From Streptomyces sp. CG4 (GTDB taxonomy: Bacteria; Actinomycetota; Actinomycetes; Streptomycetales; Streptomycetaceae), in the NCBI RefSeq assembly GCF_041080655.1, contig NZ_CP163525.1, forward strand, positions 1,116,001 through 1,180,000: a stretch of DNA of 64,000 nt. The letters run 5' to 3'. The position numbers and the translations under genes were made by a program. Positions 44,435 to 52,990 of this stretch are shown one piece after another. The notes beneath the pieces were generated by a model. That model did no database searches and was not told the origin of the DNA. It saw only the letters and a list, made by a program, of their open reading frames with translations. Within the stretch, counting starts at the first letter, position 1. Every line of letters begins with the position of its first letter.

Positions 44435-45898
44435 GTGCTTTTCCTCTATGTCATAGTCCTGCTGTGCTGCGCCGCGCTGTGGATCGCCGGAATCATGGAG
44501 CAGCAGCGGCACTTCGCCTCGCTGGAGCAGATACCCACGCGGGTGCTGGTCAACGGCATCCGCGGCAAGAGTTCGATCACCCGGCTGTGCGCGGGCGCCC
44601 TGCGCGGCGGCGGCCTGGTCACGGTGGCCAAGACCACCGGCACCGCGGCCCGGTTCATCCACCCGGATGCCACCGAGGAGCCGGTGTACCGCAAGTTCGG
44701 GCTGTCCAACATCGTCGAGCAGATCGGCATCGTGCGGCGGGCGGCGACCTACCGGCCGGACGCGCTGGTGATCGAGTGCATGGCGGTGATGCCCGCGCTG
44801 CAGGAGATCAATCAGGAGAAGCTGATCCGCTCCACGATCGGCGTGCTGTGCAATGTCCGCGAGGACCATCTGGAGGAGATGGGGCCGACGCTGGACGACG
44901 TCGCCCGCTCGCTCTCCCGCTCGATGCCGGTGGGCGGGGTGTGCGTGACGGCGGAGAAGGACCGCTTCCACATCCTCCAGGAGGAGGCCGACGCCCGTAA
45001 CTGCAAGCTCGTCTACGCCGATCCGGAGACGGTCACCGACGAGGAGCTGCGCGGCTTCAGCTGGTTCACCTTCAAGGAGAACGTGGCGATCGCGCTCACC
45101 GTCGCCGAACTGCTCGGCGTGGACCGGCAGACCGCGATGCAGGGCATGTGGGACGCGCCGCCCGACCCGGGCGTGCTGTCGGTGGAGCGCTACGTCACCC
45201 CCGAGGGCAAGCGGCTGCGGTTCGCCAACGTCTTCGCGGCCAACGATCCCGAGTCGACGCTGATGAACGTCCAGCAGCTGGAGGATCTGGGCGCGATCAG
45301 ACGGCCGCTCAACGTGGTCATCAACTGCCGCCCGGACCGGGTGGAGCGCAACGGCCAGATGGGCGCGATCGTCCCCGACCTCGCCGCCGAGACGGTGTTC
45401 CTGATCGGCCACCCGACCAAGAGCGCCCGCGACGCCATTCCGGCCGGCTTCACCGGGCGGGTGGTGGATCTGGGCGGCGACCGCCGGGACGCCGCGGAGC
45501 TGACCGAGGCGATCCTCGCGGAACTCGGCCCGGCCTCCTCGCTGGTGGCGATCGGCAACATCCACGGCCAGGGCGAACTGTTCCTGGAATGCCTCGCCGA
45601 ACTGCCGCTGGACGAATCCGAGGACCCGCTGGACGCCGTACCCGACGGCGACGGCCTGGACCAGGAGACCATGCAGATCGCGCTGCCCCGGCCGCGGATC
45701 GCGGTGGCCCGGCCGCCCGAGCCGGAGCCGTACAGCTGGGTGGCACCGCTGGAGACACCGGCGTACGGCTTCCACATCCCGGAGCAGCGCGAACTCGCCC
45801 GCCGGTTCGCCGCCCGCCAGGGCCGGCCCGATGGCGAGAACGCCAAGGGCGACCCGTACCAGTCCCACGATCCGTCCCAGTCCACGAGGAACCCGTGA
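44435..45898 (+). CDS. pgsB: poly-gamma-glutamate synthase PgsB/CapB
   Basis: The ATP-dependent amide ligase that polymerises glutamate through gamma linkages, 487 residues. An N-terminal membrane helix (about 2-20) precedes a Mur-ligase-like domain: P-loop VNGIRGKSSITRLCAG, TGTAARF, GIVRRAATYRPDALVIECMAVMPALQEINQ, NVREDHLEEMGPT and FAANDPESTLMNVQQL. All are hallmark CapB/PgsB blocks. It is about 90 residues longer than Bacillus PgsB owing to an acidic, Pro-rich C-terminal tail (from about 400). It overlaps pgsC by four bases (GTGA at 45895), so the two are coupled. Confidence 0.93.
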   Translation: MLFLYVIVLLCCAALWIAGIMEQQRHFASLEQIPTRVLVNGIRGKSSITRLCAGALRGGGLVTVAKTTGTAARFIHPDATEEPVYRKFGLSNIVEQIGIVRRAATYRPDALVIECMAVMPALQEINQEKLIRSTIGVLCNVREDHLEEMGPTLDDVARSLSRSMPVGGVCVTAEKDRFHILQEEADARNCKLVYADPETVTDEELRGFSWFTFKENVAIALTVAELLGVDRQTAMQGMWDAPPDPGVLSVERYVTPEGKRLRFANVFAANDPESTLMNVQQLEDLGAIRRPLNVVINCRPDRVERNGQMGAIVPDLAAETVFLIGHPTKSARDAIPAGFTGRVVDLGGDRRDAAELTEAILAELGPASSLVAIGNIHGQGELFLECLAELPLDESEDPLDAVPDGDGLDQETMQIALPRPRIAVARPPEPEPYSWVAPLETPAYGFHIPEQRELARRFAARQGRPDGENAKGDPYQSHDPSQSTRNP

Positions 45899-46377
45899 TC
45901 CCCGCCAACCTCACCGCACAGACCGCCGCACTCGGGATCGCCCTCGGGCTGATCTTCTCGCTCGTCTGCTATCTGACCACCAACCTCTCCCCCGGCGGGA
46001 TGATCACCCCGGGCTGGATCGCCCTCACGCTCGTCACCGACGTACAGATGGCCGCGCTGATGGTCGGTGTGGCGGCGCTCACGTACTTCGCGACGAAGCT
46101 CGTGCAGCGCACGGTGATTCTCTACGGCAAGCGGCTGTTCGCCGCGGTGGTGCTGTGCGCGGTGCTGATGCAGACCACCGTGATGCTCGCCCTCAGCCAT
46201 GAGTTTCCGTTGCTGTACACGTCACAGACTCTTGGCTTCATCGTCCCCGGCCTGGTCTCCTACCAGATGGTCCGCCAGCCGATGGCGGCCACGCTCATCT
46301 CGACCACGGCGGTGACGCTGGCCACGTACGTGGTGCTGGTCTCCGGTCTGCTGATCGGTGTCCTGCCCACCGGCTGA
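45895..46377 (+). CDS. pgsC: poly-gamma-glutamate synthase membrane subunit PgsC/CapC
   Basis: The small multi-helix partner of PgsB, 160 residues (family about 150). Signature regions: SLVCYLTTNLSPGGMITPGWIAL, FATKLVQRTVILYGKRLFAAVVLCAVLMQ and LGFIVPGLVSYQMVRQPMAATLISTTAVTLATYVVL. Four to five membrane helices. PgsB and PgsC form the catalytic core in bacilli. Start GTG 45895 overlaps the pgsB stop. The next gene is an NlpC/P60 hydrolase rather than the expected pgsA/capA. Confidence 0.93.
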   Translation: MIPANLTAQTAALGIALGLIFSLVCYLTTNLSPGGMITPGWIALTLVTDVQMAALMVGVAALTYFATKLVQRTVILYGKRLFAAVVLCAVLMQTTVMLALSHEFPLLYTSQTLGFIVPGLVSYQMVRQPMAATLISTTAVTLATYVVLVSGLLIGVLPTG

Positions 46378-46421
46378 CCTGCCCACCGCACTCTCACCTC
46401 GCACTTCCAGGAGGACCGGCC

Positions 46422-47513
46422 ATGTACTCCCAACCCGTCGGCAGACGCAGCCGCCCGACTCGCCGCGCCCTGCTCGGGACGATCGCGGGCGTGGCGGCCG
46501 CCGGGGTTGCGGGCGGGTACGCCTGGGACCGCTTCGGGCACGGCAGCGCAGGCAGCGACGACCGCGGCGGTACGGCAGCCGACGGCACGGGCACCGGTGT
46601 GGGCGCCCGTTCCACCGCGGGCCAGACCTTCGAGCGGCTGTCCGCCCCCGACCGCACCGTGGTCCGCGCCGCCGACGGCGGCACGCTCGCCACCTTCACC
46701 GACGGCGCCCGTACGGCCGTACTCACCGGGCCCACCCGCAGCTTCAGCGAGCCGCGGACCACGGAGGCCAGCGTGACCACGGACGCCTGGGTGCGGGTGC
46801 TGCCGCACGAGTGGCAGCGGGGCATGGAGAAGTCCGCCTGGTTCAAGGGCTGGTTCCGCAAGGCTCTCGGCGACACCAGCCCCGACGTCTTCGCGGTGGC
46901 GTTCCAGTACAGCAGCGCCGGAGCGCCCAATAAGCACAACAACGCCGGCGTGCGCTACGCGGGCACCGCGCACTTCGGCCCGCGCAACGCCAAGGTCAAC
47001 AACCCGCTGGACTTCGCCTACCACGACGAACAGTCCGACTTCTACGACTATCTGGGCATCGACTGGACCTTCCCGGACGGCACGCGCGTGCAGCCGGAGA
47101 AGGCCCGCTACGGCGACGTCGACTGCTCCGGCTTCCAGCGTCTGGTGTGGGGCTACCGCATGGGCATCCCCCTCCACAACACCAACGCCCGGGGCACCGG
47201 CCTGCCGCGCCGCGCCTTCGCCATCGCCGCCTACGGTCCCGGCCGCCTGGTGATTCCCGACACCGGCGAGCAGCCCACCGGTCTGGGGAGCCTGCAACCC
47301 GGTGATCTGGTCTTCTTCGCCATCATCAAGGACCGGCCGAACTTCATCGACCACTGTGGCATGTACATGGGCCTCGACGACCAGGGCCGGCACCGGTTCT
47401 ACTCCAGCCGGTCCGCCGCCGACGGCCCTACCCTGGGCGACCTGTCGGGCCGCTCGCTGCTGGACGGCACCGACTTCTACGCCCGCGGCTTCCGGGCGGC
47501 CCGCCGCCTGTGA
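46422..47513 (+). CDS. exported NlpC/P60 family hydrolase, PGA cluster
   Basis: A 363-residue protein with an N-terminal twin-arginine-like region and membrane helix (SRPTRRALLGTIAGVAAAGVAGGYAW). The C-terminal half is an NlpC/P60 cysteine peptidase: DVDCSGFQRLVWGY holds the catalytic Cys, FIDHCGMYMGLDDQGRHRFYSS the His. Its position after pgsC suggests it trims, releases or attaches poly-glutamate; in Bacillus the gamma-glutamyl hydrolase PgdS is also of the NlpC/P60 fold. Peptidoglycan as the substrate is equally possible. It is 44 bases after pgsC, in the same operon. Confidence 0.82.
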   Translation: MYSQPVGRRSRPTRRALLGTIAGVAAAGVAGGYAWDRFGHGSAGSDDRGGTAADGTGTGVGARSTAGQTFERLSAPDRTVVRAADGGTLATFTDGARTAVLTGPTRSFSEPRTTEASVTTDAWVRVLPHEWQRGMEKSAWFKGWFRKALGDTSPDVFAVAFQYSSAGAPNKHNNAGVRYAGTAHFGPRNAKVNNPLDFAYHDEQSDFYDYLGIDWTFPDGTRVQPEKARYGDVDCSGFQRLVWGYRMGIPLHNTNARGTGLPRRAFAIAAYGPGRLVIPDTGEQPTGLGSLQPGDLVFFAIIKDRPNFIDHCGMYMGLDDQGRHRFYSSRSAADGPTLGDLSGRSLLDGTDFYARGFRAARRL

Positions 47514-47585
47514 ACCCGCCGCCCGATGATCCCGCCGCCTGTGCACCGCCGCTTCACCTGACCTGCTGATCCGAGGACCACTGCC

Positions 47586-49538
47586 ATGACCGCCATACCC
47601 GCCGTCCAGCCCACCGGCGCGCACCGAGGCCGCCGGGCGGCGACCCGCCGCTTCGGCATGCCGGAAGACGCCCCGCGCTGGGAGCGCCCCGCGCTCGCCA
47701 CAGTGCTGGTCGTCGCGACCTTGCTGTACGGCTGGGGCATCGGGCAAGCCGCGCTCCACCCCTACTACGGTGCGGCGATACGGTCGATGGCGAGCAGTTG
47801 GCAGGCCTTCTTCTTCGGCGGGCTCGACGCCAGCGGTTCGATCAGCATCGACAAACTGCCCGGCGCCTTCTGGCCCGACGCCGTCTCCGTCTGGCTCTTC
47901 GGCCCGCACACCTGGGCGGCCGCGCTGCCGCAGGTCGTCGAGGGCGTGCTCACCGTCTGGCTGCTCCACCGGATCGTACGGGCCTGGGCAGGGCCGTTCG
48001 CCGCGCTCATCGCCGCGCTGACGCTCACCCTCACCCCGGTCACCGTGGTCCTCAACCGGGCCACCATCCCGGACACCGCGCTCACTCTGCTCCTGGTGGC
48101 GGCCGCCGGAGCGCTGCAGAAGGCGGTGCGCACCGAGCGGCTGCTGCCGCTGATCACCTGCGGGATCTGGGTCGGGCTCGCCTTCCAGACGAAGATGCTG
48201 CAGGCGTGGCTGGTGCTCCCGGTCTTCGCCGCGGTCTACCAACTCGCCGCGCCCGGAACCCGGTTGAACCGCGCCCTGCGCGTCCTGCTGGCCGGTGCGG
48301 TCGCCCTGGCGGTCTCCTGCTCCTGGGTGCTGATCGCCTGGGTGACACCGGCCGCCGACCGCCCGTACCTCGACGGGACGTCCGGCAACGATCCGTTCGC
48401 CCTGGTCTTCGGCTACAACGGCCTGAGCCGCTTCAGCAGCGATTCCACCGCGTTCGGCGCCGTCGCGGGCACCGCCGCCAGCCGCACCACCGGCAACACC
48501 GGCTGGGACATGCTGATCAACCACACGATCGGCCCGCAGATCGCCTGGTTCCTGCCGCTCGCGGTGCTCGCCGCGGTCCTGGGCGTCGTCTGGCGCACCA
48601 GCCGGCCTCGAACCGACCTGCTGCGCGCGGGATTTCTGATGTGGGGGGGCTGGCTGGCCGTGCACGCCCTGGTGTTCAGCTCCTCCAACGGCAACCACGC
48701 CTACTACACGGCCGTCATCGCCCCGGCACTCGCCGCGCTCACCGGCGGCGGGCTCGCACTCTTCCGATCGGAGTACGAGTCGGGGTACGAGTCGGGGTAC
48801 GAGTCGGGGCAGAAGGCGGAGCACGAGGCGGGCGGCCGGCGGCACCTGGCGCTGCCGGCTGCGATCGTGCTGACGGTGGTGTGGGCGCTGGTGCTGGACT
48901 GGCCGACCCGATTCGTCTCCTGGCTGCTGCCGGTCGCTGTGATGCTCGCGCTGTGTGGTGTGGCGGGCCTGTGGAGCCGCGGGCCGCGCACCTCCCCGCG
49001 GATGGTCCACGGCGCCCTCGCCGCCGGGATCGCGGCCACCCTGGTCGTACCGGCCGGCTGGGCCGCGTCCAGCCTCAACCCGCTCTACGCGGGCCCCGCC
49101 ACCTCGCCGGTGACCGGTCCGGTCGGCAGCGCGTTCCGCGACGGCACCCATCACCGCCACGCTCCGCGGCGGACCGGACTCGACCGGCCCAGCGCCCGCG
49201 ACACCGCCCTGCTCGACTACCTCACCACGCACCGCCACGGCGAGAAGTACCTGCTCGCCACCCAGGCCGCCTACACCGCCGAGCCCCTGCTGCGCGCGAA
49301 GTCCGAGCCCCTCCTCGTCATGGGAGGCTTCACCGGCAACACCCCCTTCCCCACCGCCCAGCAGCTCGGCACTCTCGTCGCCACGCACCAGCTCCGCTAC
49401 GCCCTGCTCACCACCCAGCGCCCCACCACTGCCGCCACCAAGTGGGTGAAGTCCCACTGCACCCGCATCCGGCCGACCGCCTACGGCCGCCACACCGACG
49501 GCAGCTTCGCCCTCTACGACTGCAACCCCCGGAACTGA
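47586..49538 (+). CDS. GT39-type membrane glycosyltransferase, PGA cluster
   Basis: A 650-residue polytopic transferase of the ArnT/protein-O-mannosyltransferase superfamily, using a polyprenyl-phosphate sugar. About 10-12 helices; the first external loop GGLDASGSISIDKLPGAFWPDAVSVWLFG is the family catalytic loop, and FSSSNGNHAYYTAVIAPALAALTGGG and a soluble C-terminal domain with EPLLVMGGFTGNTPFPT are typical of actinobacterial members. A cytoplasmic loop contains YESG repeats (48773-48808). It is the last gene of the operon, 72 bases after the NlpC/P60 gene. The acceptor could be the polymer, a lipid carrier or secreted protein. Confidence 0.85.
   Translation: MTAIPAVQPTGAHRGRRAATRRFGMPEDAPRWERPALATVLVVATLLYGWGIGQAALHPYYGAAIRSMASSWQAFFFGGLDASGSISIDKLPGAFWPDAVSVWLFGPHTWAAALPQVVEGVLTVWLLHRIVRAWAGPFAALIAALTLTLTPVTVVLNRATIPDTALTLLLVAAAGALQKAVRTERLLPLITCGIWVGLAFQTKMLQAWLVLPVFAAVYQLAAPGTRLNRALRVLLAGAVALAVSCSWVLIAWVTPAADRPYLDGTSGNDPFALVFGYNGLSRFSSDSTAFGAVAGTAASRTTGNTGWDMLINHTIGPQIAWFLPLAVLAAVLGVVWRTSRPRTDLLRAGFLMWGGWLAVHALVFSSSNGNHAYYTAVIAPALAALTGGGLALFRSEYESGYESGYESGQKAEHEAGGRRHLALPAAIVLTVVWALVLDWPTRFVSWLLPVAVMLALCGVAGLWSRGPRTSPRMVHGALAAGIAATLVVPAGWAASSLNPLYAGPATSPVTGPVGSAFRDGTHHRHAPRRTGLDRPSARDTALLDYLTTHRHGEKYLLATQAAYTAEPLLRAKSEPLLVMGGFTGNTPFPTAQQLGTLVATHQLRYALLTTQRPTTAATKWVKSHCTRIRPTAYGRHTDGSFALYDCNPRN
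48773..48808 (+). repeat. three perfect 12-bp tandem repeats inside the glycosyltransferase gene
   Basis: The unit GTACGAGTCGGG occurs three times without change and encodes YESG-YESG-YESG in a hydrophilic loop. A multiple of three bases, so copy change keeps the frame. Confidence 0.85.
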
Positions 49539-49571
49539 GGCGACAGCCCCGCGTCGGCGAACTGTCCGCGC

Positions 49572-50735
49572 TCAGCCCCGAGTTCCGTAACCAGTCGGGG
49601 TCAGGGGCCCGGCCGTGGCTTCGAGGTCCGAGTGCAGCATGGGGAGTGTCTCGCCGGTGAAGGAGGGCACGTAGGGCCACATGACCGTTTGCCGGGCCCA
49701 GGTCGCGGGGGTGACGGCCCATACGACGCCGTTCCGGTCCGTGACGTGCGGCCAGCCGTACGCGTGGCCGCGAGCCACGTCGGCGCGCAGGCGTGCCACC
49801 AGGTCGCCGGGGACCGGGGTGATCCGGGGACGCGGTGGGGTCCAGCCCGGAAGCGGCCCCCGGAAACCGACCCCGTGCCGGCGGCGGAGCAGGATCACCT
49901 CGATCACGGCGGTGACGGTCACGCCGACGGGACCGGCGAACAGGGCCACGAAGTAGGCCGGGGGCGGGTCGGCGTGGGGGTAGGCGTAGGCGAGGTCGAT
50001 GAAGAGGGCGTGGCCCGCCGCGGTCAGCCAGGCGAGCGGGACGCAGGCCAGGGGGCGGACGAGGGGGTGGCCGCCCACGCTGAAGGCGTTGCGGTGGATC
50101 AGGTAGAGGACGGAGCCGAAGAACGCCGCGAGCCAGGGGCCGAGGATCAGTGAGACGAGCAGCGTGGTGACCGAATCCGGGTGGTAGTTGGCCCCGCCGT
50201 GACTGGCCCAGTACACGAAGAGGCCGCAGAACGCCGCTGTGATGAACGCGGTGGCCAGGGGGCGCGTGGTCATCCGGGCGACCGTCCCTCTCGTGCCGGG
50301 GCGGGCCAGGGCGACGAGCGGCACACAGGCCAGCAGCAGTGACACCGGCCCGGTGCCCAGCATCAGGAGACTGTCACCGAACGCGTCGTCGATCACGCCG
50401 TTCATGCCGGTGCCGGTCGCCAGCCGGATGACGAACACGAGGAGGCCGAGGCCCAGCAGCACGCGCGGCAGGAGCAGTCGTTCGATGACGGGATCGATCG
50501 CCTGCTCGGCGACGGCGGACGCGACCGGCCGGCCGTACCTCCCGGGCAGTGCTCCCGCTCCGGCGAGGCTCACGATGTCAGCGGCGGTGAACCGGAAGAG
50601 GCGGAACGGCCCGTAGATGCGGCGGGCCAGTCGCCACGGGAGGAAGACGTCGAGCACCCATGCGGCAGGTCCACCTGACTGGGGCGGCGCGTCGGCGCGG
50701 TAGGGCGGCCGGTCGTAGACGTCGGCAGCTGTCAT
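49572..50735 (-). CDS. hypothetical polytopic membrane protein
   Basis: A 387-residue integral membrane protein not recognised as any named family. A soluble N-terminus of about 30 residues (MTAADVYDRPPYRADAPPQSGG) is followed by roughly six to seven membrane segments between residues 85 and 285; GHALFIDLAYAYPHADPPP and EVILLRRRHGVGFRGPLPG are notable. The C-terminal 100 residues are soluble and end near TPTGYGTRG. The ATG at 50735 follows GGGGGGA. The gene is convergent with the poly-glutamate operon, with only 33 bases between them. Possibly a permease-like or enzyme-like membrane protein; no function assigned. Confidence 0.7.
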   Translation of the reverse strand: MTAADVYDRPPYRADAPPQSGGPAAWVLDVFLPWRLARRIYGPFRLFRFTAADIVSLAGAGALPGRYGRPVASAVAEQAIDPVIERLLLPRVLLGLGLLVFVIRLATGTGMNGVIDDAFGDSLLMLGTGPVSLLLACVPLVALARPGTRGTVARMTTRPLATAFITAAFCGLFVYWASHGGANYHPDSVTTLLVSLILGPWLAAFFGSVLYLIHRNAFSVGGHPLVRPLACVPLAWLTAAGHALFIDLAYAYPHADPPPAYFVALFAGPVGVTVTAVIEVILLRRRHGVGFRGPLPGWTPPRPRITPVPGDLVARLRADVARGHAYGWPHVTDRNGVVWAVTPATWARQTVMWPYVPSFTGETLPMLHSDLEATAGPLTPTGYGTRG

Positions 50736-50818
50736 GGTGGCGTTCCCCCCGGGTCCCGATCTGCGACGACGCCATGATGGCAGCTCAATGCCGGGGTCCT
50801 GGAGGGATTTTGAGTCCG

Positions 50819-51499
50819 TCACTGCCCGATGGTCAGGGCGCACCACGGCGCCGAGCGGGGTGTGACGAGGCACCACCCCCAGGACCGCAGTGTCCGAAGG
50901 GCCGCGGCGTCGCCGCGGTCCACCACCGTGACACCGAGCACGGCGGGGTGGCCGTCGAGCACGGCCGTGTGATCGGCGAGCAGCCTCCGCTGCAGACGCC
51001 GGGCGAGGTTCCAGTCGCGGCCCTGGTCCTGGGTGCGCACCCGGGACTGGACCACGAGACCGGAGATGGCGAAGAGCCTCCCGGACGCGGCGAACCGGAG
51101 CAACTCCCGCGGGAGACGCTCGTCCAGACCTCGCCACCAGGGCCCGGACGCGCGTACCGGAAAGCCGTAGGCGCATCCCGTCACCACGGCGCCTTCCCCG
51201 TGGCGGGCGGTGTCCTCGGCCCCCGTGGTGCCGGCCGCCTCCGGCAGTTCCTCCAGCACAATCCGCTCCGCGACCAGCAGGGTGAAGCCCGGCCGCTGTA
51301 CCTCGGCGGCAAGGCGCCTCAAGAACAGCTCGCGGTCCTGGTCACGGGCCCCTGGATCGCCTCCGGAGGTCTCCGCGTACAGGTCGCCGAGTTCCTCCAG
51401 CCGGTCTTCGATCTGCCATCGCGACAGCGGGCGGATGCGCTCCCCTTCCAGGGGGGACGGCCCCTGCCGACCTCTCCGGTCGGGCCCGTGCACGGTCAT
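50819..51499 (-). CDS. hypothetical protein, possibly GNAT-like
   Basis: A 226-residue soluble protein. Segments such as GFTLLVAERIVLEELPEAA, VVTGCAYGFPVRASGPWW, LFAISGLVVQSRVRTQDQGRDWNLARRLQRRLL and VTVVDRGDAAALRTLRSWGWCLV have the order of an acetyltransferase: core strands, then a QSRVRTQDQGRDWNLARRLQ helix like the acetyl-CoA motif A, then a late helix-strand. This fits the GNAT fold, but similarity is weak. The ATG at 51499 is chosen over longer starts by position; none has a clear ribosome-binding site. It is divergent from the iron transporter. Confidence 0.6.
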   Translation of the reverse strand: MTVHGPDRRGRQGPSPLEGERIRPLSRWQIEDRLEELGDLYAETSGGDPGARDQDRELFLRRLAAEVQRPGFTLLVAERIVLEELPEAAGTTGAEDTARHGEGAVVTGCAYGFPVRASGPWWRGLDERLPRELLRFAASGRLFAISGLVVQSRVRTQDQGRDWNLARRLQRRLLADHTAVLDGHPAVLGVTVVDRGDAAALRTLRSWGWCLVTPRSAPWCALTIGQ

Positions 51500-51814
51500 G
51501 AGCCGCATCCTGTCCCGGGTCCGGACGGAGCCGGCCCGGAGTCGTCGTCCGCCGAGAACGGCGCCGTGTGGGACAGACGCGCGAAGAGCCCTCGGCACCT
51601 TCACCGTACTCCGTCGGTCACGGCCTCCCCTTCGAGCACCCGCTGTCACGCTTTGGTAACCGTTGGTGCGGCCGACGGTGATGAGGCTGTCATGAGGACG
51701 CTATGAGCAGGCTATGAGGTGGTCAAAAATGCACCTTGAAAGCCGGTCAAAATATCACTTTCAGGATCCGAGAGTGGCCGAATGATGACTTGTCGACGCC
51801 CCGAGGGCGTGTTT
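51500..51814. other. intergenic region upstream of the iron transporter
   Basis: No gene. The last part is unusually A/T-rich for this genome (51640-51790) and contains a partial dyad CTTGAAAG/CTTTCAGG at 51734-51777. It probably holds the promoters of the divergent gene pair. Confidence 0.4.
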
Positions 51815-51833
51815 TCAGGCAAGGCTTACCTAA
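51815..51833 (+). promoter_or_regulatory. DmdR/IdeR-type iron box
   Basis: TCAGGCAAGGCTTACCTAA matches 15 of 19 positions of the actinobacterial iron box TTAGGTTAGGCTCACCTAA, including the conserved AGGCT-N-ACCTAA half. It lies 84 bases before the iron-binding lipoprotein gene, so iron repression by a DmdR1/IdeR homologue is expected. Confidence 0.75.
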
Positions 51834-51916
51834 GTACGGTAGCCGTGCTTTGTTGCTGACGGGCGGGTGCCGTGGGGGCGGTGTCGGCGGCCCGTGTGTC
51901 TCACTTCGGAGGTCCC

Positions 51917-52990
51917 ATGTCTCGTGTCGTCCTGCGGTCCGCGCGCCGGTCCGCCGTGCTGGCGACGGCGGTGTCGCTGTCGGCCCTGGCACTGGCGGGG
52001 TGCAGCGGTTCGAACGACTCCGGGGGTGCGTCGGACACGGCGTCGGGTGGTTCGCTGAAGGGGCAGACGATCACCGTCTACAGCGGTCAGCACGAGCAGA
52101 CGGTCAGCGCGTTGGTGAAGGACTTCCAGGCGCGGACCGGCATCAAGGCCAATGTCCGCTCGGGTGACGAGGCGGAGCTGGCCAACCAGATTCTCACCGA
52201 GGGGCCTGCCTCCCCGGCGGACGTGTTCTTCGCGGAGAACCCGCCCGCGCTCACCACCCTGGAGAACAAGGGCCTGTTGGCCAAGGTGAACGCCGCCACC
52301 CTGGCCACCGTGCCGTCGGCCGACAGCTCGGCCAAGGGCGACTGGGTGGGCGTCTCCGCCCGCGAGGCCGCGTTCGTCTACGACACCGGCAAGCTCAAGG
52401 CGGCCCAACTGCCCGCCGGCGTCAAGGACCTGGCCGGCCCGGCCTGGAAGGGGAAGCTCGGCATCGCGCCGAGCGAGACGGACTTCACCCCGATCGTCAC
52501 CAGGATGATCAGGACAGCGGGCGAGGCCGGCGCGAAGAGCTGGCTGGCGGGGCTGAAGGCCAACAGCAAGGTCTACGGCAGCAACGAGGACCTGGTCGCC
52601 GCGGTGAACCGGGGCGAGGTCGAGGGCGGCGTCATCGACCACTACTACTGGTACCGGCTGCGCGACGAACAGGGTGCCGCCCACATCCACAGCGCACTCG
52701 GCTACTTCGCACAGGGCGACCCCGGCGCGCTGGTGGACGTCTCCGGAGCGGCCGTCCTCTCCCACGGCAAGCACCAGGCGGCAGCTCAGGCGTTCCTCGC
52801 CTATCTGACCGGCAAGCCCGCCCAGCAGATCATCGCCACCTCCGAGAGCTACGAGTATCCGCTCGCCGCCGGGGTGAAGAACAGCAAGGTGAGCCGGGCG
52901 CTGACGGCTTCCGGGCCGGTCGTGCGGGCCGGTGACCTCGGTGACGGCAAGGACGCGCTGCAGCTCCTCCAGACCGTCGGCCTGCTGTGA
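51917..52990 (+). CDS. ferric iron ABC transporter binding lipoprotein (FbpA-like)
   Basis: A 357-residue extracellular iron-binding lipoprotein of the FbpA/FutA group. The signal ends in the lipobox LAGC with Cys29. The mature protein starts ITVYSGQHEQTVSALVKDFQARTGIKANVRSGDEAELANQI, typical of ferric-binding proteins, and contains the paired tyrosines in DHYYWYRLRDEQG that bind Fe(III) directly. It precedes its permease with a GTGA overlap (52987-52990). An iron box lies upstream at 51815-51833. Confidence 0.92.
   Translation: MSRVVLRSARRSAVLATAVSLSALALAGCSGSNDSGGASDTASGGSLKGQTITVYSGQHEQTVSALVKDFQARTGIKANVRSGDEAELANQILTEGPASPADVFFAENPPALTTLENKGLLAKVNAATLATVPSADSSAKGDWVGVSAREAAFVYDTGKLKAAQLPAGVKDLAGPAWKGKLGIAPSETDFTPIVTRMIRTAGEAGAKSWLAGLKANSKVYGSNEDLVAAVNRGEVEGGVIDHYYWYRLRDEQGAAHIHSALGYFAQGDPGALVDVSGAAVLSHGKHQAAAQAFLAYLTGKPAQQIIATSESYEYPLAAGVKNSKVSRALTASGPVVRAGDLGDGKDALQLLQTVGLL

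Noticed and set aside
46260..49493. A 1,077-codon open frame on the minus strand opposite the PGA cluster
   Set aside because: It is antisense to three well-supported genes. Its sequence is low-complexity Gly/Arg/Gln-rich, without domains, as expected from the complement of G+C-rich codons.
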